Positions 40,160 through 49,940 of a stretch of DNA of 64,000 nucleotides are shown here, one piece after another (the stretch's first letter is position 1; each line of letters starts with the position of its first letter). The notes beneath the pieces are model-generated. The model was not told the origin of the DNA, did no database searches, and saw nothing but the letters and a program-made list of their open reading frames with translations. A program made the position numbers and the translations under genes. This stretch comes from Hoylesella pleuritidis JCM 14110 (lineage in GTDB: Bacteria; Bacteroidota; Bacteroidia; Bacteroidales; Bacteroidaceae), in the NCBI RefSeq assembly GCF_000613725.1, contig NZ_BAJN01000002.1, positions 62,001 to 126,000 of the forward strand, read 5' to 3'.

Positions 40160-41461
40160 ATGATGAAAAACTTTGTTGAAGAACTGAAATGGCGTGGTAT
40201 GCTGGCGCAAATAATGCCGGGTACTGAAGAACTCCTGCAAAAGGAGATGGTAACTGCATATTTAGGAACTGACCCGACAGCTGATTCGCTGCATATCGGA
40301 CACCTTTGCGGCATTATGATGCTGCGTCACTTGCAGCGCTGCGGACACAAACCTATCGTCCTGGTAGGTGGTGCCACGGGGATGATTGGCGACCCTTCGG
40401 GCAAGAGTCAGGAGCGGAACCTTTTGGATTCGGATACGCTTTATCATAATCAAGAGTGCATTAAGGCGCAGGTTGCCAAGTTTCTCGACTTTGAAGGAAC
40501 CGCTCCCAATGCCGCCGAAATGGTCAATAACTACGACTGGATGAAAGATTTCACCTTCTTGGATTTCGCTCGTGAGGTAGGAAAACACATCACTGTAAAC
40601 TATATGATGGCTAAAGATAGTGTGCAAAAGCGGCTCAACGGCGAAGCTCGAGACGGTCTTTCGTTCACTGAATTCACTTATCAGCTCTTGCAGGGATACG
40701 ATTTTCTGCATCTATATAAGACCAAAGGGTGCAAACTTCAACTTGGAGGTAATGACCAATGGGGTAATATGACCACTGGATCCGAGCTCATTCGACGTAC
40801 TCTGGGAGGTGAAACTGAGGCCTTTGCACTGACTTGTCCGCTCATCACTAAGGCCGATGGAAAGAAGTTTGGAAAGACGGAGAGCGGCAATATCTGGCTT
40901 GATTCCAAACGCACAACGCCTTATGCGTTTTATCAATTCTGGTTAAACGTGAGCGATGAAGATGCCGAACGCTATATCAAAATATTCACAAGTCTGGATA
41001 AAGAGATTGTCGACGCTCTCGTAGAAGAACACAAACAAGATCCCGGTCGCCGTATCTTACAGCGCAGATTGGCCGAAGAAGTCACACTGATGGTACATTC
41101 TCGTGAAGCGTTGGATACCGCCATAGAAGCCTCGAATATTCTTTTCGGCAAAGCAACGAAAGAGAGTTTGCTGCGATTGGACGAACAAACGCTGCTCGAT
41201 GTGTTTGAAGGTGTGCCCCATTTCACGTTAGCCAAGACCGACCTGGGCTTACCGGCTGTCGAACTCCTTACCCGCGACGATGTAAAAGTTTTCTCGAGCA
41301 AGGGCGAAATGCGTAAAATGGTACAGGGCGGAGGCGTTTCTCTCAACAAGGAAAGGCTGGAATCGTTCGACCGTCTCATCACTTCCGACGATTTGATCGA
41401 TGGTAAATACCTGCTTATTCAGCGCGGAAAGAAAAATTATAATCTGTTGATAGTAGTGTAA
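40160..41461 (+). CDS. tyrS: Tyrosyl-tRNA synthetase
   Basis: The product has 433 residues, a normal bacterial class-I enzyme. HIGH box: [15 protein letters not shown]. Second signature KKFGKTESG stands for KMSKS. Between them are [32 protein letters not shown] and [11 protein letters not shown], which form the tyrosine and ATP sites. The C-terminal S4-like RNA-binding part ([20 protein letters not shown]) is complete. It follows yidD after 188 nt; the gap contains the hairpin at 40117-40144. Confidence 0.98.
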   Translation: MMKNFVEELKWRGMLAQIMPGTEELLQKEMVTAYLGTDPTADSLHIGHLCGIMMLRHLQRCGHKPIVLVGGATGMIGDPSGKSQERNLLDSDTLYHNQECIKAQVAKFLDFEGTAPNAAEMVNNYDWMKDFTFLDFAREVGKHITVNYMMAKDSVQKRLNGEARDGLSFTEFTYQLLQGYDFLHLYKTKGCKLQLGGNDQWGNMTTGSELIRRTLGGETEAFALTCPLITKADGKKFGKTESGNIWLDSKRTTPYAFYQFWLNVSDEDAERYIKIFTSLDKEIVDALVEEHKQDPGRRILQRRLAEEVTLMVHSREALDTAIEASNILFGKATKESLLRLDEQTLLDVFEGVPHFTLAKTDLGLPAVELLTRDDVKVFSSKGEMRKMVQGGGVSLNKERLESFDRLITSDDLIDGKYLLIQRGKKNYNLLIVV

Positions 41462-41462
41462 G

Positions 41463-41582
41463 TTAGTAAGTTTATGAGTTTCTAAGTTTGTGAGTTTTGT
41501 TGCGAGAATTACCGATTGAAATGCTCAAAGACTTAAAAATAAACTTATGAACTTTAAAACTTATAGGCTAAAAAACTTACAG
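41463..41582. repeat. Facing octamer tracts between tyrS and tRNA-Gln
   Basis: A run of AGTTTNTR units (about 41463-41501) is followed by complementary AAACTTAN units (about 41520-41582). They could pair into a long imperfect hairpin after tyrS. They belong to the same octamer family seen before yqeY, murC, the GH2 gene, frdB and mnmG. Confidence 0.55.
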
Positions 41583-41587
41583 AAATA

Positions 41588-41619
41588 TTTGGTAGTGGGC
41601 TGAAAAACCACTATCTTTG
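41588..41619 (+). promoter_or_regulatory. Promoter of tRNA-Gln
   Basis: TTTG (41588-41591), 20 nt, then TATCTTTG (41612-41619). It ends 11 nt before the first base of the tRNA, exactly where a Bacteroidota promoter should be. Confidence 0.7.
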
Positions 41620-41630
41620 CACCTGCTTAT

Positions 41631-41701
41631 TGTCCTATGGTGTAATGGTAGCACAACAGGTTTTGGTTCTGTTTGTAGTGGTTCGAATCCGCTTAGGACA
41701 A
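41631..41701 (+). tRNA. tRNA-Gln (anticodon TTG)
   Basis: A full cloverleaf can be drawn by eye: acceptor stem TGTCCTA / TAGGACA, D-loop TGTAATGGTAGCACA, anticodon loop with TTG in GGTTTTGGTTCTG, and T-loop GGTTCGAATCC. CCA is not encoded. It has its own promoter and a strong terminator directly after it. Confidence 0.97.
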
Positions 41702-41703
41702 CA

Positions 41704-41750
41704 GAAAAGGAGAAACAGTATATAAATAGCTGTTTCTCCTTTTCGTTTTT
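41704..41750. terminator. Strong intrinsic terminator after tRNA-Gln
   Basis: A perfect 15-bp stem (41704-41718 with 41730-41744, including GGAGAAACAG / CTGTTTCTCC) has an 11-nt loop and runs into TTTTCGTTTTT. Confidence 0.85.
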
Positions 41751-41880
41751 GATAGCCTTTGGAGGTAAAAGAGAGATTATTCTTTTATTGAAAAAAGATT
41801 TTATCTACATTGAAGAAAAGTTCGATGCCATTTTGTTTATATTTTCTCAGGAATTTTGTTATATCTATTTGATATTTCTT

Positions 41881-42065
41881 ATGTATCTAATTGAAAATCA
41901 AGTGGATATAAAATGGTCTGCAATTAACTGTTAAACGCACAATGATTAACGGTTACTTGCACACCAAGTAACCGTTAAACAGCGTGCGGTTGACCGTTAA
42001 TCGGCGTGCAAGTAATGGTTAATCACAGGGCCGTTGAATATCTTATGATGAGAGAGTAGGGGAAA
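41881..42065. repeat. Palindrome-bounded 22-bp array, element 7 (five units)
   Basis: Palindrome 41881-41911 (core TGAAAATCA), 11 bp, five units at 41923-42032, 2 bp, then a region 42035-42065 whose left half still resembles the end palindrome. It lies in the convergent gap between the tRNA and the GH2 gene. Confidence 0.9.
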
Positions 42066-42070
42066 ACGGG

Positions 42071-44493
42071 CTATTTACGGGCTTTTATCCGAATCGGGAC
42101 TTGCTTGATATTGATGAGTTGCAATATACCTGTGAGATGATGGCGGGCATCTTTTGCTTTGACAGTGATACTGCCTTCGTGCTCCGAACTCTGCACGGTG
42201 AGTACTAATTTACCGTGGAAAAGACGCATCTGAGGCGTAGTGAAAGACTCCAAAGAAGTAGCATCGCCATTGCAGACAGCGCGGAATGAACCGGCTCCGG
42301 ACACCTCGAAGCTGATCAAATCGTCTGCATCGGGACACTCGTTGCCGTCTTCGTCCACCATCGTTACGGTGATATAAGCCAGATCTTCGCCGTTGGGGCT
42401 GAGTTGTTTGCAGTCGGTTTCCAAGCGCAATGCAGCTGGTTGGCCGGCCGTTCGGATGATTTTTTCGGCTGCTTTTCGGCCATCAGCATCATAAGCCACC
42501 ACTTTCAGTTCGCCCGGTTCGTAGACAACGTTGTTCCAACGCAATCGATAGCGATCTAAGCGTGCCGTGTCGCATTTGGCGATTCGGCCTTGGCTGCGGC
42601 CGTTTACAAAGAGTTCGGCCTGCGGATAGTCTGTATAGCAATAGACAGGTGTGGTTTTTCCTTCGCGTCCCGGCCACGTCCAGTGAGGCAGGAGATGCAA
42701 AGTGTGCTCGCGTTTATTCCATTGTGCGCGATAGAGATAGTATCGATCTTTGGGCAATCCGGCCAGATCTACGGCGCCGAAATAGCTGCTTCGAGAGGGC
42801 CAATACGAATAATAGGGCGTCGGTTCGCCCAAATAGTCGATGCCGGTCCATACGAATTGGCCAATGGTCCACGTGCGGTCGTCTTGCATCCGCATATCAT
42901 CGTCGGGTAGATTGCTCCATCCGCAGCACTCCACATCATACGAAGAGCACTGTCCATCGGGGTAAGTGGCCATCTTTTTGGTCTCTACGGGGAATTTGTA
43001 AACGCCTCGGCTACTTACCGTAGACGTGGTTTCGGTACCCAGAATGAAGCCCTGCGGCTGACGATTGATGAGTTCATCGTAGAGAAATCCACGATAATTG
43101 AAACCCGGAACGTCTGTTGCGGCATAGAAACCGCAATCTGTACAAGCTTTGGGATTATCTCCTCCGGCCGTTACCGGACGCGTATTGTCGAGGCTGTGAC
43201 AGAACTCCGTCATCTCCTTTGCACGTCGGGCGCCTTCCGTTTTCCATTGTTCGGGAATCTCATTGCCGATACTCCACATCACGATCGAGGGATGATTGCG
43301 GTGACCTTTGATGAGATTGGTGAGGTCTTTGCGCCACCATTGGGTATAGAAACGGTTGTAATCGTTCTTCACTTTGGGCTCAGCCCAGGCGTCGAAACTC
43401 TCTGCCATTACCATCATTCCCATCGAGTCGCACACTTCCATTTGCATTTGCGAGGGCATATTGTGTGAAGTGCGGATGGCATCTACGCCCATATCTTTCA
43501 TCAGACGTATCTGTCGGATGATGGCCGACTTGTTGACGGCGGCGCCGAGTGGGCCTAAATCGTGGTGGAGACATACGCCTTGGAACTTCCGCGAGAGGCC
43601 GTTGAGGCGGAATCCGTGTGCTCGTGACACATCGATGGTGCGTATACCGACGCGCTGCGAAGTGCGATCAAGATGCTTGTTGCCGTCTTTGACGGTGGTG
43701 ATAAGCGTGTATAGGGTGGGGATTCGGGCGACCAAAGTTGCGGGTGAGCCACATCAAGGTTGAAAGAAGCGCGTCCTTGTGCGTCGGGTGATGCCGTTTT
43801 TTGCGCTACAACGCGTCCGTCGGCATTCTTGATAGTAACTGTGGTCTTGATGTTTTTCGTACTTTTAGCGCCTTTGATTTGCGTGTTTACGGAAACGTTG
43901 GCGTTGTTTGCATCGGCCGAAAGCGTGCGGAAGAACGTTTCCCAAGGGTCAATGCGGATGTCGCCAGTGAAGATCAGCCTGACGGGACGATAGAGTCCGG
44001 CACCCGGATACCACCGACTGCTTTCCTCGACGTTGTGGAGTCTCACCGTGATTTCATTATTCTCGCGTCTGAGCAGCTGCGTAATGTCGAGTCGGAAAGC
44101 ATTATAACCATAGTTCCAACGGCCTGCTTCCTGTCCGTTTACATACACAACGGGTTCGCTCATAGCCCCATCGAAGTAGAGTTCGGCTCGTTTTGCACCT
44201 TTGGGAACCGTGAAAACCGTTCGATATCGACCCTCACCGAGCCAGGGAAGAGCCCCCGAACGGCCAGTATGATCGATGGCTTTGTTTTGTCCGTCTTGTA
44301 TTATGGCAAGGTGTTGAATATCCCATTTCCTGTCGAATGGGCCGTTGATAGCCCAGTCGTGAGGTACACTGACCTGCTGCCATACCTTTCCGTCGCGTGA
44401 GAATTGCCACGTTTTGAGGTTTTGTTCCTGTCTATTCTGCGCCCCGCATACCACGGATGCGGTGAGGAAAAGCGCCAAAAGGCTTTGTTTCAT
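42071..44493 (-). CDS. GH2-family beta-galactosidase, secreted (single-base frameshift)
   Basis: The N-terminal fragment starts with a signal peptide (MKQSLLALFLTASVVCGAQ) and the GH2 sugar-binding domain (SVPHDWAINGPFD, GAGLYRPVRL). After AHPQLWSPESP the frame is lost; the next frame resumes TLYTLITTVKDGNK. One missing C near 43720 (CCCC instead of CCCCC) explains it, and the restored protein has 807 residues. The barrel has GVCLHHDLGPLGAAVN, RTSHNMPS, the acid/base Glu in WSIGNEIPEQW, the nucleophile Glu in LGTETTSTV and FVWTGIDYLGEPTPYY. C-terminal beta domains follow. GH2 includes galactosidases, glucuronidases and others; galactosidase is the best guess. An octamer tract precedes the start. 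Confidence 0.88.
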
Positions 44494-44495
44494 CG

Positions 44496-44528
44496 TGAGT
44501 TTTTATGTTTCTGAGTTTGTGAGTAGGG
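44496..44528 (-). repeat. A-rich octamer tract before the GH2 gene
   Basis: In the sense of the gene it reads as variants of AAACTCAN ending just before the ATG, as at yqeY, murC, frdB and mnmG. Confidence 0.5.
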
Positions 44529-44558
44529 GAGGGATTGAAGGTTTTCGGTATCCTCATT

Positions 44559-45407
44559 TCATTTTGCTCCGATCTTTTTCATCCATTTTCCGCCTGTCAT
44601 ACAGGCAATACCAATGATGACAAAGGGGATGCTTAGCAGCTGACCCATATTGAGAAACATTCCCGATTCGAAGTCAACCTGAATGTCTTTGGTATATTCT
44701 ACGAAGAAGCGGAACGTGAAAATCAATGTCAGACAGAGGCCGAAGAAGAAGCCTGTGCCTACTTTTTGCGGCTTGTGTCGATATAAATACCATCCCACGA
44801 AGAAGAAAACGGCATAGGCGATGGCTTCATAAAGTTGGCCGGGATGGCGCGGAACTTTGTCTATTTTCTCGAAGATAAAAGCCCAAGGAACATCTGTAAC
44901 TTTGCCGATAATCTCTGAATTCATCAGATTTCCGAGGCGAATGAAGCACGCGGTAATGGGCGTTGCGATGGCAATATTATCAAGAACGATCCACAGATTG
45001 AGGTGTGTTCTGCGATAATAAAGATAGAGTGCGATTATCAGTCCGATGGTTCCGCCGTGCGAAGCGAGCCCTTCGTAGCCCACATACTTCCACGATCCGT
45101 CGGCCATATGGTGCATCGGAACGATCATTTCGACAGCATGCTCCCACGAACTAAGGAAATATTCGGGTTGATAAAACAAGCAATGACCCAATCGGGCACC
45201 TGCAAGGATTCCCACAAAGCAATATAAAAGGAGCGGATCGAAGTACTCATCCTTAATCTTCTGCTCTTTATAAAGGCGGCGAACAAGGATGTATGCCAGT
45301 GCCAGTCCGATGCCCCAGCACAGCGAATACCACCGAATACCAAAGCTTCCGATGTGGAATGCAAAGAGATTGGGGTCCCAAATGATGTAGGATAGAAGAT
45401 GTTCCAT
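44559..45407 (-). CDS. lgt: Prolipoprotein diacylglyceryl transferase
   Basis: The product has 282 residues and about seven membrane helices. Lgt adds diacylglycerol to the lipobox cysteine of prolipoproteins such as the SusD protein at the start of the window. Motifs: GIRWYSLCWGIGLALAYIL, GARLGHCLFYQPEYF, ASHGGTIGLI with the catalytic His, RLGNLMNSEIIG (the Lgt signature) and RHPGQLYEA. It is followed by the GH2 gene after 65 nt. Confidence 0.96.
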   Translation of the reverse strand: MEHLLSYIIWDPNLFAFHIGSFGIRWYSLCWGIGLALAYILVRRLYKEQKIKDEYFDPLLLYCFVGILAGARLGHCLFYQPEYFLSSWEHAVEMIVPMHHMADGSWKYVGYEGLASHGGTIGLIIALYLYYRRTHLNLWIVLDNIAIATPITACFIRLGNLMNSEIIGKVTDVPWAFIFEKIDKVPRHPGQLYEAIAYAVFFFVGWYLYRHKPQKVGTGFFFGLCLTLIFTFRFFVEYTKDIQVDFESGMFLNMGQLLSIPFVIIGIACMTGGKWMKKIGAK

Positions 45408-45417
45408 TTTCTATTAT

Positions 45418-45947
45418 GATGATTGATGAATGATGAGCGATGAATGTTTATTTGTTGTTGTGCTGATTGATGAATCACGATGATTTGTTGTTGTCTTAGT
45501 AATGGGGGATTATTGGGTATTCATCTTTCCCTGATTCGTGAATCGCCATTACGCAATATTGAGGAGTGGAGACCTGAGAGCTGCTTGCCGATGACTGATA
45601 ACCGTTCTTCCACTTGCTTGAATTCCTCTTGTGATATATATCCTTCGTCGAGCGATAATTCTATTTCGCAGAGAACTTCGGTCACAGAACCGAATGCAAT
45701 TTCTATGAAATGAGCTTTCTCTTTGGATGAGAATCTGCCGAATCCTTCTGCAATATTGATAGGGATAGATGTCACTGCCCGTCGCAGTTGGCTGCATAAT
45801 GCAAAGCGTTCTTCGGCCGGATACTTTCTCAGAAGTTCATAAATGAGCCTTGAAAGTTGCTTGGCGTTACGGTAAACATCTAATCGTCTGAAATAGAAAG
45901 GTTCCATATCGTAATGGCATTTAAACTTTCATCCTTCATCAATCATC
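45418..45947. mobile_element. Possible small mobile unit: 19-bp inverted repeats flanking a four-helix-bundle gene
   Basis: The 19-mer at 45418-45436 (GATGATTGATGAATGATGA) is matched on the opposite strand at 45929-45947 at 18 of 19 positions. Between them lies only the gene at 45521-45907. No target-site duplication is visible and no transposase is encoded. The repeats are low-complexity ATGA-rich sequence, and a similar stretch at 48681-48745 lacks a gene, so this is tentative. Confidence 0.3.
45521..45907 (-). CDS. Four-helix-bundle protein (23S rRNA intervening-sequence family)
   Basis: The product has 128 residues. The family pattern is clear: YFRRLDVYRNAKQLSRLIYE, the central LCSQLRRAVTSIPINIAEGF, the segment KAHFIEIAFGSVTEVLCEIE and a final helix. 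Proteins of this family were first found in intervening sequences of 23S rRNA and also act as accessory proteins of diversity-generating retroelements; the role of stand-alone copies is unknown. No reverse transcriptase or variable repeat is visible nearby. The gene sits between ychF and lgt, flanked by ATGA-rich inverted repeats, so it may be an insertion. Confidence 0.85.
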   Translation of the reverse strand: MEPFYFRRLDVYRNAKQLSRLIYELLRKYPAEERFALCSQLRRAVTSIPINIAEGFGRFSSKEKAHFIEIAFGSVTEVLCEIELSLDEGYISQEEFKQVEERLSVIGKQLSGLHSSILRNGDSRIRER

Positions 45948-45967
45948 GTTCATCCCAAGTGTCAGCA

Positions 45968-47068
45968 TCACACATTGAATCTGAAATGCATAATATCACC
46001 GTCCTGTACAACGTAGTCTTTGCCTTCGACTCCCAACTTGCCGGCCTCGCGAACGGCTGCTTCCGAACCGTATTGAATATAGTCTTGGTATTTGATTACC
46101 TCTGCCCGGATGAATCCTTTTTCAAAATCCGTGTGGATAACACCCGCACATTGCGGAGCCTTCCACCCTTTGTGATAAGTCCAAGCCTTAACTTCCATCT
46201 CGCCGGCAGTGATGAATGTCTCTAAATTCAGCAGCGAATAAGCCTTTTTGATGAGTCTGTTTACACCGCTTTCTGCCAATCCTAACTCGTCGAGAAACAT
46301 CTTCTTGTCTTCGTAAGTTTCCAAAGATGCAATGTCTTCTTCGGTCTTTGCGGCGATGATCAGTACCTCGGCACCCTCCGTTTGAGCTGCTTTCTCCATG
46401 CATTTGCTGTACGTATTGCCCGTCTTTGCAGCTGCTTCGTCTACGTTGCAGACGTAAAGCACGGGCTTGGAAGTAAGCAGAAATAGGTCGTGTGCAGCCT
46501 TTTCTTCTTCCTGGGAATTGAAAGTTACGGTGCGTGCATTGCGCCCCTCGTCAAGTGCTTTTTTGTAAGCAGTGAGCACATTCACCATCACTTTTGCCTC
46601 TTTATTGCCCGCAGCGGCCGTCTTTTGCTCTTTACCCAATCTACTTTCGATGGTTTCAAGATCTTTGAGTTGTAGTTCAGTGTCTATGATTTCTTTGTCA
46701 CGGATGGGATCGATCGTGCCGTCTACGTGTGTGATATTATCGTCATCGAAGCACCGGAGGACGTGAATAATGGCATCAGTCTCGCGTATATTGCCGAGAA
46801 ACTTATTACCTAAGCCCTCTCCTTTGCTTGCTCCTTTCACCAAACCAGCTATGTCTACGATCTCGCAAGTGGCCGGAACGATGCGCCCCGGATGAACAAT
46901 CTCGGCCAGACGAGTAAGTCTTTCGTCGGGCACCGTTATCACTCCGACATTCGGTTCGATTGTACAGAACGGGAAATTAGCAGCCTGCGCTTTTGCGCTT
47001 GATAAACAATTAAATAACGTAGACTTGCCAACATTAGGCAACCCCACGATTCCGCACTTTAAAGACAT
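45968..47068 (-). CDS. ychF: Ribosome-binding ATPase YchF
   Basis: The product has 366 residues. The G1 motif is [16 protein letters not shown]2-G3 include FCTIEPNVG and [18 protein letters not shown], and the base-recognition motif is CNVDE instead of NKxD, which makes the protein prefer ATP. A coiled coil ([18 protein letters not shown]) and a C-terminal TGS domain (about 280-366, [17 protein letters not shown] and RAEVIKYQD) complete it. YchF binds ribosomes and affects stress responses. It is the first gene of a possible run through the four-helix protein to lgt and GH2. Confidence 0.97.
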   Translation of the reverse strand: MSLKCGIVGLPNVGKSTLFNCLSSAKAQAANFPFCTIEPNVGVITVPDERLTRLAEIVHPGRIVPATCEIVDIAGLVKGASKGEGLGNKFLGNIRETDAIIHVLRCFDDDNITHVDGTIDPIRDKEIIDTELQLKDLETIESRLGKEQKTAAAGNKEAKVMVNVLTAYKKALDEGRNARTVTFNSQEEEKAAHDLFLLTSKPVLYVCNVDEAAAKTGNTYSKCMEKAAQTEGAEVLIIAAKTEEDIASLETYEDKKMFLDELGLAESGVNRLIKKAYSLLNLETFITAGEMEVKAWTYHKGWKAPQCAGVIHTDFEKGFIRAEVIKYQDYIQYGSEAAVREAGKLGVEGKDYVVQDGDIMHFRFNV

Positions 47069-47096
47069 AATCTTATCTCAAATTAAATAGTTGTTG

Positions 47097-47104
47097 CAAA
47101 GATA
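47097..47104 (-). promoter_or_regulatory. -7 promoter element of ychF
   Basis: TATCTTTG on the minus strand (47104-47097) matches TAnnTTTG and lies 28 nt before the ychF start. Confidence 0.5.
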
Positions 47105-47199
47105 GTGGAAAAATCTAATAAAGTGCTCATTCGTAATAAGATATTTAGCAGTGGGGTTCTCCTTGTTTGTTTATTGATCTGTTTTTTCTGTGTTTTCGG

Positions 47200-47231
47200 T
47201 TTGGTTTTGATCAGGATTTTGACTATTTTTG
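47200..47231 (+). promoter_or_regulatory. Promoter of the acyltransferase gene
   Basis: TTTG (47200-47203), 20 nt, and TATTTTTG (47224-47231) match the Bacteroidota consensus. The ATG at 47277 follows after 45 nt. Confidence 0.6.
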
Positions 47232-47276
47232 CCTTGGATTTGATTTCTTTCAGCAAATTCAACTGACTAAAACAAG

Positions 47277-48209
47277 ATGAAGAATTATCGTGAAATCGAT
47301 TTTGTTCGATGCGTGTTGATTATATTGGTGGTGCTCGTTCACATCGTCAACTTCGGTAATCGCTATCCCGAAGTCAAGGCATCCGTACTTGCTTTCTTAA
47401 TGCCTACGTTCTTGTTCGTAACCGGTTATCTCGTCAATATCGACAAGACACTGCGCCGATTCGGGCTTTATTTATTGCAAATTATTGTTCCTTACGTGAT
47501 AATGACAGTCGGTTTTTCCGTGCTTTCTTACTATTTGCCAGTGCGTGGTGGCCTTACCCATCTCACGATAGAGGCTGTCTGCGAGAAAGTTTTCATCACT
47601 TCCATTGGTCCATATTGGTTCTTTTATGAAATGATAGGTTGCGGTGCGGTTTATTATTTCAGCTTTAAATGCCTGCCGTTTGTGTGCAATCGTATATCAA
47701 AATTCGCCGTTTTCGGCTTCATTCTCATCCTTTCCTCGCTCGTTTTGTCTGTGATGACACTGCAAAGTGTGATCTATTATTTCTTGGGAACGGTGTTGCG
47801 ACAGTGCGGTTGCGATTTTCAATCCCTCTTTAAACCGTCTTTCTATGCGCTATTTCCGTTTGTTGGCATTATCGTTGGGCTTGGTTGTCAAGATTGGGGG
47901 AGTGTGTTGATAATGGCATCCGTAGTTTGTGCGTTGTCGTTTATGAGTTGGATGTATTGCCGTGTACCTGCGAAAGTGCGTCGTTACGCTGTATATATCG
48001 GGATGAATACATTACCGATCTATCTCTTTCATCCCGTTTTCACAATGTCAGCAAGGTTTTGTCAGCGTCTTTTTACGTGGGATTCGTCTGTTCTGTCGTT
48101 TACATTTGTCACGCTCATCATTAGTGTTTTCGGTTCGTTGGCATTGGCGTGGCTGTTAGATCGGTCTCATTTCTCTTACCTCTTTGCCCGTTCCCGCTTT
48201 CTCAGATGA
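47277..48209 (+). CDS. Acyltransferase-3 family membrane protein
   Basis: The product has 310 residues and about ten membrane helices. The N-terminus IDFVRCVLIILVVLVHIVNF carries the Arg and His typical of this family of membrane O-acyltransferases, and MPTFLFVTGYLVN and YIGMNTLPIYLFHPVF are the other conserved regions. Members acetylate or succinylate surface polysaccharides. It is divergent from ychF and has its own promoter, with no glycan-synthesis partner directly beside it. Substrate unknown. Confidence 0.85.
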   Translation: MKNYREIDFVRCVLIILVVLVHIVNFGNRYPEVKASVLAFLMPTFLFVTGYLVNIDKTLRRFGLYLLQIIVPYVIMTVGFSVLSYYLPVRGGLTHLTIEAVCEKVFITSIGPYWFFYEMIGCGAVYYFSFKCLPFVCNRISKFAVFGFILILSSLVLSVMTLQSVIYYFLGTVLRQCGCDFQSLFKPSFYALFPFVGIIVGLGCQDWGSVLIMASVVCALSFMSWMYCRVPAKVRRYAVYIGMNTLPIYLFHPVFTMSARFCQRLFTWDSSVLSFTFVTLIISVFGSLALAWLLDRSHFSYLFARSRFLR

Positions 48210-48249
48210 TGGTGAATTGAATAAAGTACATGGCCGTTGATTACTGAAT

Positions 48250-48413
48250 CGGTAATAAATTGTATGTCAAACGAATGTATATTGAGGTTACAAAAAGCAT
48301 TTATCAACTGCTGAAAAGGTGTTATTTGTGCATTATTTCGTGCTTAAATACACGTCCATTAACCATCAATTGCTCCACCCACAGATATTTATTTGATAGT
48401 CAATAATTTGTAG
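48250..48413. repeat. Palindrome-bounded 22-bp array, element 8a (four degenerate units)
   Basis: This diverged copy has a left palindrome remnant (48250-48280, core TGTATGTCA), 11 bp, four degenerate 22-bp units at 48292-48379, and a right palindrome near 48383-48413 (core TGATAGTCA). It was recognised only by applying the geometry of the better copies. It sits just before element 8b. Confidence 0.6.
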
Positions 48414-48468
48414 TGGTAATGTTTCCTGCTTTCATCCGCATAGCGAATGGTGCGGACTCATTCACGCT

Positions 48469-48653
48469 CTGTATTTACCTGAAAATCAATAAAATACAAA
48501 CTATACTGCGATGAGCGATTCATCGCTCGCCGTTTAATGGTTGATTGCACGCCGATTAACGGTTAAACGCACTGCAAGTAACGGTTAATCGCGATGCGTT
48601 TAACGGTTAGTTGTAATGAATCTTATATTTTATTGATTCTCAATTATATACAC
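48469..48653. repeat. Palindrome-bounded 22-bp array, element 8b (five units, complete)
   Basis: Complete 185-bp copy: palindrome 48469-48499 (core TGAAAATCA), 11 bp, five units at 48511-48620, 2 bp, palindrome 48623-48653 (core TGATTCTCA). The first unit (48511-48532) has a different but still perfect palindrome, GAGCGAT-TC-ATCGCTC. Elements 8a and 8b fill the convergent gap 48210-48730. Confidence 0.92.
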
Positions 48654-48730
48654 AAATTATACGATGGAACAATAAGGGTGATAACGATGAGGGATGAATA
48701 AACAAATGCCGAATTATCAATTCCCGATGA

Positions 48731-49936
48731 TTAATGATCAATGATCAATCGAGTATACACTTCCAGCATCTGCTGTGCAATGTCTTCGTTCTCAAAACGA
48801 CGGATATAGGCACGAGAGTCAGCTATGCGTTGCGAACGGCCGGATGCTCCGATGAGCGATTGTTGCAGGGCTTCAGCCATTCCACGAACATCATCTGGAG
48901 CTACGTATAAGCTCGAAGGGCCACCCGCTTCTTCAAGACACGAACCCGTGCAGGCAACCACAGGCAGGCTGCTCTGTATGGCTTCGATGACCGGAATGCC
49001 GAACCCCTCGTAGCGGGAAGGATAAACAAAACATTCGGCTTGCTGATAAACGGCCAACAAATCGTCGTTGGAAATACCGCGAAGGAAGTGGATACGCGCC
49101 GCAAGATCGTGCTCGCGGGCATAGCGAAGGATGCGTTCGGCATAGTCAGTAGGTCGTCCAACAACAACAAGATGCACCTCGCGGGGAAGCTGTGACAATG
49201 CTTTGACGGCCAAGAGCACGTTTTTACGCGCCTCGATGGTACCGACATTGAGGATGTAACGCTGCGGAAGATGTAACCGGCGGGCTGCTTCGGCGCACGC
49301 ATCATCAGTCAACCGCTGCGTGAAAAGCGTGTCACAACTTTGATAAACGACATCGATACGGTCTTCGGAAACACCTCCATAGTACATCACATCACGTTTG
49401 GTGCACTCACTAATAGCAATAATCCGCTCCGCTTCACGGCAAGTGAGCCGGAATTTCAGTGCATAGATCTGCGCGTCCCACCAATGGTAATACTCCGGAT
49501 GACGCATAAAGATAAGATCGTGAACGGTAACGACGGAATGAATCGGCGTCTTTCGGATGCCGACGGGCAGTTCGCCGGAGAGTCCATGATAGATATTCAC
49601 GTTGTCTTTGACTAAATCTTGGATAATACCTCGCGTTCGCCAATAATCCTTGTAGAGACGAAACTGCGGGCCACGGGGATAAATCAAATGCACATTTTCA
49701 CGTAAAGCGATCTGCGAACGCAGGCTATCGCGACCGCCGTCGGGGGCATAGAGCAAGAGATCGAGGTCGGAACGGACGGCCGAAAGCGAGTTGATCAACG
49801 TACGACCGTAGTTTCCCAAGCCTGTTCCATTGGCCACAATGCGTTTCGCATCATAGCCAATGCGCAATCGGTCTACATCTTTTGGTATGCAGGAACAGGG
49901 CTCATTCTGCGGTATTTCGTATTGATTCTTGCCCAT
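48731..49936 (-). CDS. Glycosyltransferase family 4-like (GT-B fold)
   Basis: The product has 401 residues. The N-terminal half has RIGYDAKRIVANGTGLGNYGR, the usual acceptor-side loop, and VTVHDLIFMRHPEYY. The C-terminal donor domain has ILNVGTIEARKNV, HLVVVGRPTDY, FLRGISNDDLLAVYQQAECF and SRYEGFGIPVIEAIQ, the EX7E motif of retaining GT4 enzymes. It likely adds a sugar in lipopolysaccharide or another envelope glycan. It is separated from the kinase-like gene by 4 nt, so the two may act on the same molecule. Confidence 0.9.
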   Translation of the reverse strand: MGKNQYEIPQNEPCSCIPKDVDRLRIGYDAKRIVANGTGLGNYGRTLINSLSAVRSDLDLLLYAPDGGRDSLRSQIALRENVHLIYPRGPQFRLYKDYWRTRGIIQDLVKDNVNIYHGLSGELPVGIRKTPIHSVVTVHDLIFMRHPEYYHWWDAQIYALKFRLTCREAERIIAISECTKRDVMYYGGVSEDRIDVVYQSCDTLFTQRLTDDACAEAARRLHLPQRYILNVGTIEARKNVLLAVKALSQLPREVHLVVVGRPTDYAERILRYAREHDLAARIHFLRGISNDDLLAVYQQAECFVYPSRYEGFGIPVIEAIQSSLPVVACTGSCLEEAGGPSSLYVAPDDVRGMAEALQQSLIGASGRSQRIADSRAYIRRFENEDIAQQMLEVYTRLIIDH

Positions 49937-49940
49937 ATCG

